Below, piece by piece: positions 11,018 through 22,369 of a stretch of 64,000 nucleotides of DNA. The notes below the pieces were generated by a model. It did no database searches. It was not told the origin of the DNA and was given only the letters and a program-made list of their open reading frames with translations. Positions within the stretch are counted from its first letter, which is position 1; every line of letters starts with the position of its first letter. The stretch spans positions 310,001-374,000 of the forward strand of contig KE546969.1 of the NCBI GenBank assembly GCA_000442125.1. Reading direction: 5' to 3'. A program made the translations under genes and the position numbers. The stretch is from Opeltia flavorubescens (lineage: Eukaryota > Ascomycota > Lecanoromycetes > Teloschistales > Teloschistaceae).

Positions 11018-11879
11018 AAGGCCGTCGTACCTAGTAAGCAAGGCAAGTGATTCAATAATCTAGATATCAGAATCCCAGGATTCGTCCCATTTCCTTGGGT
11101 GCTCTTCAAACTTCTTTTCAGCATGAAAATTGTCAAAAGTTTGGTGCAATTGATCAGTCGGATTGTTTCCCGTCTTTCCGAAACCTCGAAACAGGAAAGT
11201 AAATAATCTCTCATTTCATCTTCGTTCCTTCTTCGTGCATCCTACAAAATTAATTCGGTATGCGCGCTCTGGCTATTGGAAGTCCGGAGGGCGCGTATAA
11301 GAGCATGCTTTTCCAAAATCGAAACTGGTTTCTGGTGCGTTCCCCTCTTTTTGTACCAAACCATTCTTTTGCTATCTCCTCATGGGTTTGCCAACATGAA
11401 TATCCCTCATTTCTGTACGTGAGTTTTCGCCTACATGCACCTGAATTCCAGGATTTCATTATGATCTTGCAGCACGGTTTTGCAGCATGTTTTCTTGTAT
11501 CCAATTTCCATGAACCAAGATCGATACAACAGTAGGCGATCAAGAACATGTGCCACTTCGGCCGCCCCAGAATCAAATGAAGATATCACCCCGTCTTTCT
11601 TTTTAAATACCTCTCCAGAATCTTGAATATGCACGACTATATGCAAGAAAATCAGGGTCTTTCATACAAGCCACTGCCGCAAGCCTGGAATACGTAAACG
11701 CAGGTATGACGTGCATTGCATTTCACCCCACCACTACCAACCCCACCTGTTCATGCTCCCCTCCCCTGCTATACATAAGTATCCTCCTCCAACTTCGACA
11801 CTCGCATCCTCTACACAATTCTTCAGAACAACTCGAATTTCACTTCTAAAAAACAAAGCACCAAAAACTTCAATTCACC
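11018..11879. other. Upstream region of the small conserved protein, no gene seen
   Basis: This 862-base AT-leaning stretch lies between arginase and the next gene. Open frames on both strands (for example about 11260-11535 plus and 11250-11576 minus) are antisense to each other and show no family resemblance. The last 150 bases are C- and T-rich (CCCCACCACTACCAACCCC), like a promoter and leader of a well-expressed gene. Confidence 0.45.
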
Positions 11880-12585
11880 ATGGACAAGCTCAAGGACATG
11901 GCCGGAAAGATGGGCGGCAGCGGAGGCGGAGAGAAACCCGCTGGTGGTGCTGGAGGAGGTGATGATTATGTTGATAAGGGTATGTGATTTCCATTGATTC
12001 AAGTTCGGCTATTACGACGCCGTTCATCGAGAGATTCAGCAATTGCATTCTACGACTGCAGTGGACGCTGGCGTAAAACGCAGTCTCAAATTAACCACGC
12101 TCTTACGCTATGATATACACCCCCTGCCCTTTTCCCCTTCATGTTCCCCATTTCCATTGCCTGATAAACATTCCTCTTCAATTTCCCCCCATCCCCCATC
12201 CCCAATTCCCACGTTCAGAGATCTTCCATCGGCTTCATCCCTCATGTAAATTATCACCTGATACTAACGCCGTGCCCTTTTAGGTCTTGCCGCAGCTGAG
12301 AAGCGCGGAGGTATGGACCCGGCCAAGACCCATGGGATGAACGAGAAAGTCACGGATCAAGGACGTGAGATGTTTGAGAAGAGCACTGGGTGAGTACTAC
12401 TTCTTATTTTTCGTTGGCAGGATCGGGGACGGTGAGGGGAGAGATAGGAACGTGGAGGATGAGGGAGGAGAGTGAGGTTGAGAGAAGGAGGGGGAGGAGG
12501 GGAGGGGAGATTTCTCTTGTAGTGATGCACATGCTAATCGTTTTGGGGTTGCAGCAAGGATATCCCCGATAAGTTTTCGAACTAG
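11880..12585 (+). CDS. Small conserved fungal hydrophilic protein, 78 residues
   Basis: There are three exons: 11880-11979, 12284-12389 and 12555-12585. The introns are unusually long for this window (304 and 165 nt); the first has a perfect ATACTAAC branch site 17 bases before its acceptor. The protein starts MDKLKDMAGKMGG, then a Gly-rich segment, DDYVDKGLAAAEKRGGM, NEKVTDQGREMFEKSTG and ends DKFSN. I recall similar tiny Gly-rich proteins ending in DKFSN across Pezizomycotina, annotated as hypothetical and often stress- or development-induced; that memory cannot be checked here. It is hydrophilic with no signal peptide or membrane segment. No biochemical role is claimed. Confidence 0.75.
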
Positions 12586-12991
12586 ACAGGCTTTTGAGGG
12601 AATCGGAGGAGGTTTTGATGTCGGCGGAACAAGGGGAACAGGGATACGGAAAAATAGATAGGGAGACAGGTGGATGGTTCTTAATTGAACAAATCACATT
12701 CTTCCATCGGAAAGCTGTGCAGGGATTTTGAGTGATTGCTGTGAACCGCCCCCTTTGATCGGTTGCTGCCCGTGATATGCATCGTGCCAAAAAGAGGAGA
12801 ATGTCCTCGAGACCACGATAGATATACATAGAAATCTCAAACGAGGTATTTGCTTGTTAGACATCTCAATCGCTAAACCATAATCACCGAAGCGCTAAAT
12901 GCCACCATTTATCTACAATAACCCCAAATGCGTAAACATGCGTGAGAGATAGAGGAGAATATATATATACCAAGTGAAATTTTTTATCCCA
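12586..12991. other. Convergent intergenic region, no gene seen
   Basis: These 406 bases lie between the stops of the small protein (plus) and the membrane protein (minus). It holds an alternating TA run at 12960-12969. No coding signal is seen, and it most likely holds two 3' untranslated regions. Confidence 0.45.
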
Positions 12992-13699
12992 TCAATCGAA
13001 ATCATCCCTATTCACCTGATACGCCATAACCATCATCCATAGCAGAAATACCGTCCCGACGATTTCGAACGCGAAAGCTGCTCTCCAGTCCGTACCTACA
13101 TCGTCATAAACATGTCAGCAAAAGTTCACTTTTCTGGCAATGACCCATATATCACCCCTCCTTCCGACGAAAAGGAAGAAAGGAGAAATAAGATCGAAAA
13201 CACTCACATAACCCATTATTCGCCAGCCAAACCGCCGTCTGCTGGCTATCAATCACCTGTGTATTCGGCTTACTGCCACAGTAGCTATTCACCGCGCCAC
13301 TGGGCCCGTAGAGTTGGATGCTTGTTTCGATGAGGCCCGTGAGCCAGAGCACGAAGAGGATGAAAGAGCCGAGGACGACGACACCGGGGAGGAGTTGCCG
13401 CTGGGAGATGAGGCCGAGGATGAGGATTATGAAGAGGATTGCGAGGGTGGAGGTGGTGATCATGTAGGGGAGGATCCTGTTTGTATCAAATCAGCGAAGC
13501 GTTTCTTTTTTTAAGGAGCAAAATGCACATACCACGGTATCCCAAGTTTGAGATTGTTTTGTATGGCTGTGAGGTATGCGAATATTCCTAGGAGGACGGC
13601 GGAGGAGATTATCATTATTACGAGCCAGAAATTGAGTTGGACTTCTGGCCAGTGGTATTTCCGCCTGCGCTGGACGGTGATGATTTCTGTGGTGGCCAT
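12992..13699 (-). CDS. Four-helix membrane protein, MARVEL-like layout
   Basis: Exons 13699-13533, 13476-13208 and 13095-12992 give 179 residues. Four hydrophobic segments are seen: FWLVIMIISSAVLLGIFAYL (about residues 23-45), TLAILFIILILGLI, VVVLGSFILFVLWLTGLIE, and FAFEIVGTVFLLWMMVMA near the C-terminus. The loop between helices 3 and 4 holds two cysteines (NSYCGSKP and NNGLCTDW) that could form a disulfide. The tail is short and polar (QVNRDDFD). The layout of four helices with a Cys-containing last loop resembles MARVEL-type proteins, but I see no diagnostic motif, so the family is a guess. It is divergent from the Mto1/ApsB gene across 878 bases. Confidence 0.75.
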
Positions 13700-14577
13700 T
13701 GCGGCAGGGGGGTTTCGGGTATGAGAGTGTTCGGAGGTAGAGGTACGGTCGGAGAGGAGGTGAAAGCGAGGAGCTCGCGCAGGCTTGCGCTACTCTCAAA
13801 AGTTCTTCGTACTCCGGCGATGAATCAGAGGGTTTCCGGTTCGAGTTGATGACGCGGATGAGTGATTGTAATGGCCAAAGCGGTACTTGAACTGGAGATG
13901 ATGTAGAGTACTATGACCGACGGTCCAGAGAGCGTGGATAATATACGTCTGATTTCAAATTTTGTTTGCGATAGCCCGGCGATTGCTTCAGCTCAATGGT
14001 TAGATTTCGTATGTAGGTTGATGAAGAGGAGAAAGCTTATGGACGGTAGGGTTCGGAGTCGTTCTTCAAAGCCTGCAAGAAGCCGCGAGTGTAGAAGCTT
14101 ACTCGAGGTACACAGGATTTTCAGGAACAAGAGGTACACAACAATGTAACGAATGCTGCCCAAAGGGCATCGCAAATCCGTGTTACCAACTAGGAGCGTG
14201 GGATGGCTGGGCTGGAATAGTGAATGGCGTGGCGGGGCGGGAAGCGGAGACAGGGGTCAGAGCCGCTAGCCGATCGATAAGTCTTGGCACTGCAGGTCAC
14301 GTAGGGCAAGGTGCAAACACGCGAACCACGGATGCCCCTCTACAATATAGAGGATGATCAGTACATATCTTTATCTGCTCAAGCCATCATCATGAATTGT
14401 TGTCCTACTCTCATTCTATTCGTGGCATTCGACTCTTGCGGTCTACTTTCCACACATATCGAGCTGTCGAGATACGACTAAAAGTGAATTGATAGCCCTA
14501 TGACACGCTCCGCCATTACTTTACTGATCAACAATTCACACAAATACCGAATGCGCGATCATCTGTGAAAGTGGAAT
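13700..14577. promoter_or_regulatory. Divergent promoter region of the membrane protein and Mto1/ApsB
   Basis: These 878 bases separate two outward-facing starts. Short open frames are present on both strands, but none looks conserved. A GC-rich patch lies at about 14190-14340 and an AT-rich leader just before 14578. No RNA gene was recognised. Confidence 0.45.
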
Positions 14578-17500
14578 ATGACCACACCTTCGAGGCCCCA
14601 AGTCGGGCGCCAATCGTCTCGGGTTCCTGGCGGTTTCGACACCGATGAAGATCTTTCACCAATCAAGACCGAATTCGATCATGAAGACTTTGACGGATTC
14701 GACCCAGACACCCCTTCCAAGCCTCCTCAAAGTACGCATATACAATCCATCCTGAGCGAAGATAGCTCGATCAATGCTGTGGGCGACGAAGCTAGACGCA
14801 ATATTACAGACGAAGGGAACACAGTCGATGAAAAGGAGATTCGCCAGAAGTTGATGGACATGGATTCAAGCTTTTTCCCAACCACTTCCCCAATTGCACA
14901 AACTCAGAGTTCTGGCGCAGATGATACCTATGTGTTCGGCGAAGGAAAGGCCGTTCCAAAGCGTCATAGTTCTCAGGCCAATATCAATGAAACCCCGTCA
15001 GGCGCAGGTGCACAAGCATCTCCGGAGACACCCCCAGAAATGTATCAAACTCCTGCACCTGGACGAGAAGACCTCCCGCGGAAGCATCAAGAAGATGAAA
15101 TGGATGATCCTGGGCATTACAACACCTCCTCTTTAGAGACCATGTCATCTTCACCGACAGCCGCTGCGGCAGCAAGAACAATCTCTCGAGCTGTATCTTC
15201 CGCGTCAACGGGAGGCTACGCAACAGCTGATGATACGCATGATTCTGGCGTACCACTTGAGTATGATGCCGAAGCACCTCCGACAGACGAAGAAGCGACA
15301 CCTCGAAAGGCGACGGAAGGTTCTGTTTCTACATCAAGAGGTAGCTCACCTACGCCAACAAAGCCCGCTGCTGAGGAGGAAAGCGCCAGCATTGAGAAGT
15401 ATGATACCGAGGGCTCCAAAGTACGGCCACACGGGACGAGGAAGCGTCCTACATACTTACAAAGTCGAATGGCAAGTCAGAGATCATCATATTCTTCATA
15501 TACCACTGTTTCTACAGAGGGCGGCAGTGAGGCTACTGTAGGTGCTGACTACGCTTTACAATCTGGAGGATCAGTGCCTATTGGAGGGTCACTCAATAGC
15601 AGACCATCTCTTGTATCGCGTAGCGTGACTCTCGGTAGTATGGCGTCTGCTATCACCGAGCCAAGTGACGGAGAGGATAATTCTAAGCCAGCTAACGATG
15701 CTTTGGATGGTCTCGATACACTCGACGAAGAGGACGAACCAAATATTCGAAATGTGATGAAAGAAAATCGGAAAACTGATGATGGACCACAGACTCCCCA
15801 GGGCAACCATCATACCCTCCATACACCCACCGAAACAGTCATCGCACAGCATGTTCGAGACGTACAAGTTCCGGCTACCATGGCACGAGAATTTCAGGAT
15901 CGATTTCGACCAGATTCACCCGAGAAAAGAAATGGTGCCCCAACCCCATTAGCGAGTCGCCACGGGAAAAGCATGACGCTCAAAGAGCAGAGCAACACCA
16001 TCGATAAATACATGAAACTCAATTGGGACCTACAACTTAAGATCACCTTCCTTAATCAGGCCTTGAATCAACGTTCAGATGAGGGAGTCAAAGCTATGAT
16101 TTCGGAAAACGTCGAACTCAATACCATGCGGGTCAACCTGGCAAAGGAGATCCGCGAGCTTAAGCGATCAATTCGAGCATTGGAGCGCGATCTAGAGAGG
16201 AAGAACGATGATCTCGTGAAGATGACGAAAGAAGCTCGGCAAGCGGAGGCTCGTGCTGGTCCCAGCGCTCAAGAATGTCAAGACATGGAGAATGAGATTT
16301 CGTACTTACGAGAGCGCGTGTCGACGTACGAGGTCAATTTCGAGAAACTAAGACACGACAGTATCCGCCAAGACAGCGAAAAGAGGAGGATGGCAGAGAT
16401 TCTCAAATCAGTGAGTCGACGAGGTGGGAGCGATATTGGGATCCGTGAGGAGCTAGACTATTTCCGGGACGAACTCGAAGCGGAAACAGCTCGAAGAGAG
16501 GAAGCAGATGAAGAAAATCGAAGGCTTCGGGAAGAGATTTGGCGTCTCCAAGCGGACAGTCGATCAACGACCGAGCAAAGATTATCAAGGAATGGGCGAC
16601 CAGGTTCTTCCAGTATTTCACAGAGCGGACGAAGTGACCGCGGTTTCGATCTGAACGGTACAGCAAGTGCAGCAAGTAGCACCCTCGTAGAGCAGCTGAG
16701 ACATGAAAATGCGAAGTTACAACGTGATATGAGAGCGCAAGAGTCTATGCTTACATCGCGAAACAAGGAAAAGGAACATTTGTATCAAGAGATCGAGGAG
16801 CTAAAGCTGGCTTCTCGTCGTGGAGACGGGACGCGGTCTGTCACTGGTGAAAGTATCTTCGAACGCTCAGTCTCCCGAGCCCACCGCCGCGTTGCCTCTA
16901 GAGCTAGCGAGGCTCTTCCTTCGGCCACGCAAATGAGCGATAGCGAGCGAGAAGGTTATGAAACAAGAAATGGAGAGCTTCGTGACGAGATTAGTGCGCT
17001 CAAATTGGAGATTCAAGATATGACACGGCAGCTTGAAATGTGTCTCGATGAACTGGGGCAGTTTGATCGTCTCAAGGGTGAACATGAAAAATTGCAGCAA
17101 GCATATGATAATGAGCTAGGTGTAGCCACTGAGGACCTACAAAGTCTGCAAGCTGAACGAGACGAAGCGCTCCAGATTCAGGAGCAGCTTGACGCGGAGT
17201 TAGAAGAGCAGAAAATCGAGTTTGAGCACGCGATGGCCGCACTCCATGATAGGATATTTGAGCTAGAAGAAACGCTAGACAGTAAAGCAGATGCGAATGC
17301 GCGGATGGAAAACGAAATGGCCAATCAGACGGAGCAAATCGAAGCACTTCGCACTGAGGTCCGAAAACACAGCGAGAGAAATGTCGCGAACAATGGGGAA
17401 TTAAAAACCAGAGGTCGACGGATCGAGGAGCTAGAGATTGAACTGGAAGCGATCAACAACGAGACGGAAGCAATCCATAAAGATAGATCTCAACTTCGCG

Positions 17501-19097
17501 ATCAGCAGGAGAGGTTGGCTGTGCAGTACGAGTCCAGTCAGAGCCAGATTGCCTTCCTCAGGGAAGAGCAAGACGGTGACAAGATCAAGATTGGCGACCT
17601 AGAAAACAGCCTCAGCATTGTCCAGACTAAGTTTGACAGCGAGAAGGATCGGACAAAGGAATTGGAGAAACGTTTAGCTGAGGAGAGGCATCAGCATGAG
17701 GTCATTGGGAGCAAGGAGAAACAAGAGGTGCAGAAGATGATCGATGACCTAAACCGGAAAGTGACCAGTGCGAAAGAGGAGTCACGACAGCTCAAGGCTA
17801 CCGTCCAATCCGTAGAGATTGAGTTGACAGCTTGGAAGGAATTGGAGAGTCATATGCGAGAAACGCTTGGTGATTCAAATGCTACACGCTCAACGTTCCT
17901 TACAGTAAGTACCCTGGTCTCTCATCTGACAGAAATCAATTAACCTATCTATAGTCGGTTACTAGGCTGCAGAAGGATCTCGAAAGCAAGTCAATCGAAC
18001 TCGACAATACCAGGGATACTCTTGCAGAAAGCGAAGCGCTACTCAGAGATCGCATGACAATACTAGAGAACAATGGCCTGGAATTCAAAAGATTGTCAGA
18101 CGTTCTAGAACGCGAACGAAATGGTCGGAAACAAGATAAAATCCAGTACGAGAATTGGCAAAAGTCACATCAACATACATCGCGCACCGTCTCCCAGAAG
18201 GATACGCGGATATCTGAACTAGAATCAGCAAAGCAATCAGACCGCCGGAAATTACAAGCTCTAGAAAGCCAGCTAAAAGATCAACTGCATGAACGTAACA
18301 ACCTCCTGCTTACGCTCTGGTCTCGCCTCTCGGCAACGTGTGGGCCTGATTGGCAGCATCAGAATAGCCTCATCAATGGTCGCGTGGCCACCTTGGAAGT
18401 GGTGTCCTCGATGCTCGCCCCCTTTAGCAAAGCTCTCCTGCTTGCGGTCCAGCACATCGAAGGTATCATGGTGACGTTCAAGACGCGCGTCAAGACCATA
18501 GACCGCGATTTGCAGAATCAATATCGAGCACTCGAAGAAGCTCTAGATGATCGCACTAAAAAACTCGAGAAACTAGAGAACACGGTGCAAAGCAATCGCA
18601 TCCAAGGGACCTTCACCGCTGCTCCTGAGATTGCCAAATTACGAGGTGAGAATCGGTTGCTGAAAAGTGAAATCGCCGTTCTGCAGAACAAGGAACTGCA
18701 CGCCCGATCAACAGCTCATCGGAGCGCAAGCAGCAGAGACCTTGCCCCAATGGGCTCGAATAATAACAACACGTCCGCTCCTCCACCTAGCCTGGCTCGC
18801 CATCATTCGTCGTCAGCGGTGGAACAGGCGATTCAGCATCGTGTCTCTCCAGGCCGCACATCGAGCCTTGTGCCTTTGCCTATACCAGAGCGTTCAGCAA
18901 CAGCAGCTACTGATTCGAGTCATTCTCGCTGGACTCATCGTTTGAGGGAACTCGAACGGAGGCTGAAGGCAGAACGGGAGGCCAGGCTACTCGATCGCAC
19001 GGGAGCGAGGAAGAGATTGGAGGAGGGAATGAAGGAGAATGAAGAGTTGAGGGCAGAGCTGGAAAGGGAGCGGGAGAGACGTAGGAGTGGTAGGTAA
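14578..19097 (+). CDS. apsB: Mto1/ApsB-like microtubule-nucleation scaffold with Cnn_1N motif
   Basis: Two exons, 14578-17904 and 17955-19097, give 1489 residues. The N-terminal ~460 residues are Ser/Thr/Pro-rich and disordered. Near residue 467 comes the centrosomin motif 1 (TLKEQSNTIDKYMKLNWDLQ followed by LKITFLNQALNQR), which in this family recruits the gamma-tubulin complex. The rest is almost unbroken coiled coil, ending in a conserved basic block, WTHRLRELERRLKAEREARL then LLDRTGARKRLEE. Family knowledge: S. pombe Mto1 and Aspergillus ApsB place non-spindle microtubule nucleation sites at septa and spindle pole bodies. A second Cnn_1N protein (PcpA) lies at 53.5-57.9 kb; that one has the PACT tail, this one does not, which supports the Mto1/ApsB assignment. 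Confidence 0.82.
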
Positions 19098-20112
19098 ACG
19101 AATGATTACGATTGTACAACAGCGAGAATCGGGTGGAGTTCAAAGGAGTCAGAGAACGAAAAGGGAAAAGGGTTCGTCGAGCAGAACTTTGGAGTGACAG
19201 GGCAGAAAAGGCCACGCAGCTTTTACAAAGTGTATTGTGCATTGCGCGCAGACTTATCTTGCTCAAAACTCTATCGACATCGAGGTATCGATGTACAACT
19301 ATGCCAAGCTCACGTGATACTTGGTATCTTGTTCAAGATCTTGTCTTGCTTCTCGCGACAACAGTATCATAAACCTCCACCGACCATGCTCTGCGGTGGT
19401 TGCGCTCATCGCGATACAAAGATTGTGATTTACTTGTTGACTCTGTCATCGACCCAGTCGGAACAACTCTCTCCATATTCACAGACCGGGTTGAGGCCTG
19501 AGTCGAACGGTATGTCGTTGCATCAGCATGAGTTACAGATGAAACGCAAAAAATTCCTCCTATCGACTCAGCCTGGGCTGGCAGCATCAAGTCTGAACGA
19601 TTGGTTCGGCTCGGCAACCATGGTCGAGGCTCTAATTAGCAGCAGCTTGACTCAGCCCTTCCCGCCATGTCAACCAGGGGACAGCGTGGACAGCACACCC
19701 ACAACATTCGTTCCTGCAGGATCGGCAAGGGACCGCAGGCTACAGAAGATACTCCATACAGAACCTATCAATGGATACTTTGTGAAGAGATAGAGACGCT
19801 TACGCTCTCGAGTCCCATCTCTCTAACAGCCGCTGAGCCTTTTTAGTCTCTCCTAGCTTCTGGAGTGCCTTCGCAAAGTTAGCAGTACTTATGCGTCCCA
19901 ATTTAGGGCCAAAGCAACGCTCAACGTAGATGGTTATTGGTCAACGGCGATCCTGAATCCTTCACTATGCCGCGCCATAATCTTAACATCTCCTACGAGT
20001 CCTTCCCTGTCTTTGTACCATTTCTTTTCGATCTCCAGTTCTGTCTTTCGTTTGCTGGAAGAGTACCTTCACTTCCCTATACTGCTGCCTCCCAATCTTT
20101 CTAGCCCCCAGT
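19098..20112. other. Intergenic region holding only a possible TPR relic
   Basis: This 1.0-kb region lies between Mto1/ApsB and the next gene. The longest open frame (19194-19793 plus, 199 codons) has no family look and a mixed composition, and it is not called. The only coding-like signal is the minus-strand tetratricopeptide fragment listed separately. The last 130 bases are T/C-rich and probably form the promoter and leader of the gene at 20113. Confidence 0.45.
19799..19943 (-). pseudogene. Possible tetratricopeptide-repeat (TPR) gene remnant
   Basis: On the minus strand an open stretch ends in a stop at about 19799-19817. It reads STANFAKALQKLGETKKAQR then LLERWDSRA. The ANxAxxLxxxGxxxxAxxLxER spacing is that of the last repeat of kinesin-light-chain-like TPR proteins common in filamentous fungi. 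The open frame is only about 45 codons, has no start, and is not joined to other TPR repeats, so I read it as the tail of a decayed gene. Exact ends are uncertain. A chance match is possible. Confidence 0.35.
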
Positions 20113-21177
20113 ATGGCTCGTACCTTCGCTGTCTGCTTTCTCTCATTTGCGTTTCTTCAAGCATGCCATGCCCAATTAAAGTCGTGCTACTTCTCCGACC
20201 AGGCCTCTTCAAACGATTATCCTTGTAATCCAGAAGCAGATGTATCCTCTTGCTGCGGCCCTGACTGGATTTGTAAAACGAATCTTTTCTGTGAATCTCA
20301 ACATGGCGATCGCATCATAGGCACTTGCACTGATAGAAGCTGGGGCGACCCAGCTTGCCCTTACACTTTGAGTATGAGCACATCTCCGGAAAATATAAAG
20401 CACACGGGACGGTTGTACTTACATCTGTGTCACAGATATCCCCATCACACACAGCAACCACGACCCTTTCAATTACAAGGCAAACATTACCGTCTGCGGT
20501 GACGGTACAGTCTGCCCAAACAACAACTTCTCCCCCTCCAATACCACCTGCTGCAACAATCACCAGGGAAGAAATGAGATCAACTACCACAACGATGCTG
20601 TTATACCAAAGGATGTTTCCGATCTTCCCGGTTCGTTTACCCTTCCATGACAATTTCTGTACTCATCTAACAAATAATGCCAAAAACAGATTACTATTCC
20701 GCCGCCGGCTACACCATCCCCACAAACGGCGTCTACATAACGGCAACCTCCTCTTCCGCGCATTCATCATCTACCTCCCAAGCCACCACCACCTCCAGCA
20801 CATCTCCCGCAGGAGTAACCCCCGCCCCCCTCCCCATCACCGCCTCCAACAACTCCTCATCCGGCCTCTCCAGCGGCGCAAAAGCCGGCATCGGAATCGG
20901 TATCGCAGGCGGCGCGATCGCAATCGCCGGTCTTGGCTTCTTCCTCTGGATGCGGAGACGGAAGGGCCTCAAGAATAGAGATACAGCACATCTAGGTGGT
21001 GGTGCTGGCGGCAATGGGATCGGGGAGTATTACAAGGGAGGTCCGACGAATAATGAGAATAGTGAGGCGGCGCCGATGTATAGTAGCTATATGGGGGAGT
21101 TGCCGGCGGAGGTGAAGAGGACGGAGTTGGATTCAACACCACGGCTGGAGACGAAGACGCATGAGATGCAGGGGTGA
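20113..21177 (+). CDS. Secreted-type single-pass membrane protein with Cys-rich ectodomain
   Basis: Exons 20113-20371, 20436-20630 and 20690-21177 give 313 residues. There is a signal peptide (MARTFAVCFLSFAFLQACHA), then a Cys-rich ectodomain with CYFSDQ, SSCCGPDWIC, NITVCGDGTVCPN and NTTCCNNHQG, then a Ser/Thr-rich stalk. One membrane helix (GIGIGIAGGAIAIAGLGFFL, about residues 216-238) follows, with an RRRK stop-transfer and a polar tail of about 75 residues with several Tyr. This shape is common in fungal surface proteins and loosely recalls Mid2/WSC-type wall sensors, but no WSC domain is evident. The second intron uses a less common GTTCGT donor. Function is unknown. Confidence 0.8.
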
Positions 21178-22369
21178 TTTTGGGGAAAAGTTTCCTATGA
21201 TATGACGTGTGGTGAACGCTTGCATTGGGGGGATGGTGGCGTGTGCTGGTGGTTGGTAAATATTGTGGGAGTTTGATATAATTGCTGCATGGTTCTACGG
21301 CTCATGTCAATGTTCTACGGCTACATGCATCGGCGTTGAGAGTTTTCTCGGTCATGTCATGAATTTTGGAAAACAACTTATCTCATGATAGCATAGGCGT
21401 TGGAATGACTCTTCTGAAATATATTGTCTATGTTTTAAGTATGCTGGCTTTTGCCTCTTCAAGCTCGTATGATCTTTTCACCTAGATGTCCCTTGCTTTA
21501 AGTTTCATTACCAGGAAGGAACGAACAATCCAGACTCCATCGTATCGTGTCTAATCCCCTTTGCAATGAGATTCCTCCAAAAAAAACGGCACACCGGCTT
21601 TGTCTATCCAGTACTCTGGAAGTGGGTGTCCGTCTTCTTCATTTGCCCATCTCTCGCTCTCAACAGTGCTCTGGGATGTAACAAATTCTGCTGAGATATG
21701 AGTCTTTGGTTGTCAGAGATAGTATTCCGGCTATTGGTGACGGTGTTCCTAGTTGTTGTTGGTCGAATATTAAATTGATGAAATAATGAAAAACACATTA
21801 TTTGGCATGAAACCAGAAAGGAATGGTATTTCATTTTAAGATCACTAACGAGCGGACCTGCAGACGCATGGACGGAAAGAGATAATGTGTTGATCAAATA
21901 TGTCCTTTTACAGTGAAGAAAGAGGCAATGGAGCGCGAATATTAATAGATAGGTCTCTTAGGATTGGGCTCGCCCCATGATAAAAAGTCGATTTGTTTTT
22001 CCTGCTGAAGATCCTTATTTCAGAAATGGAAAGAAAGTGTTGTAGGCTTCCTATAATTCTTTCCTTGGGATGCTGAACATAGCAGCTTAAATTGGGGCAA
22101 TAGAGAATTGTAGGGTGAAAAAGAAAATGTCTCAAGAACATTGAACGAAGTGAAGAAAACGCAAGAACATATCACCAAACCAGTACCGTTATGCCGAGAT
22201 CTTAAATTTCCTATTTACTAGAGACGCATTACATAAAGGCGTGTCTCTCGCTACGAAACGCTGTAAAAAATACTCACTCACCCAATCACCGAAACGCCAT
22301 CGTAATAATTCTTCTGCTCCAACTTTCCACATACCGCTCCTTCCCCGTCCCTCTCCTCCCCCTTCCCCA
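21178..22369. other. Convergent intergenic region, no gene seen
   Basis: These 1192 AT-rich bases lie between the stop of the membrane-protein gene (plus) and the stop of Bsd2 (minus). Two minus-strand open frames of 97 and 77 codons (21604-21897 and 21908-22141) lack family features and are not called. A repeated phrase (GTTCTACGGCTCATGTCAATG / GTTCTACGGCTACATG) occurs at about 21292-21327. Otherwise nothing is seen. Confidence 0.45.

Noticed and set aside
19194-19793. A 199-codon plus-strand open frame after Mto1/ApsB
   Set aside because: No recognisable domain, mixed low-information composition, and no splice partners. Length alone is not enough.
20355-20978. A 207-codon plus-strand frame rich in Arg and His
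   Set aside because: It is an out-of-frame reading of the spliced single-pass membrane protein gene, crossing two of its introns.
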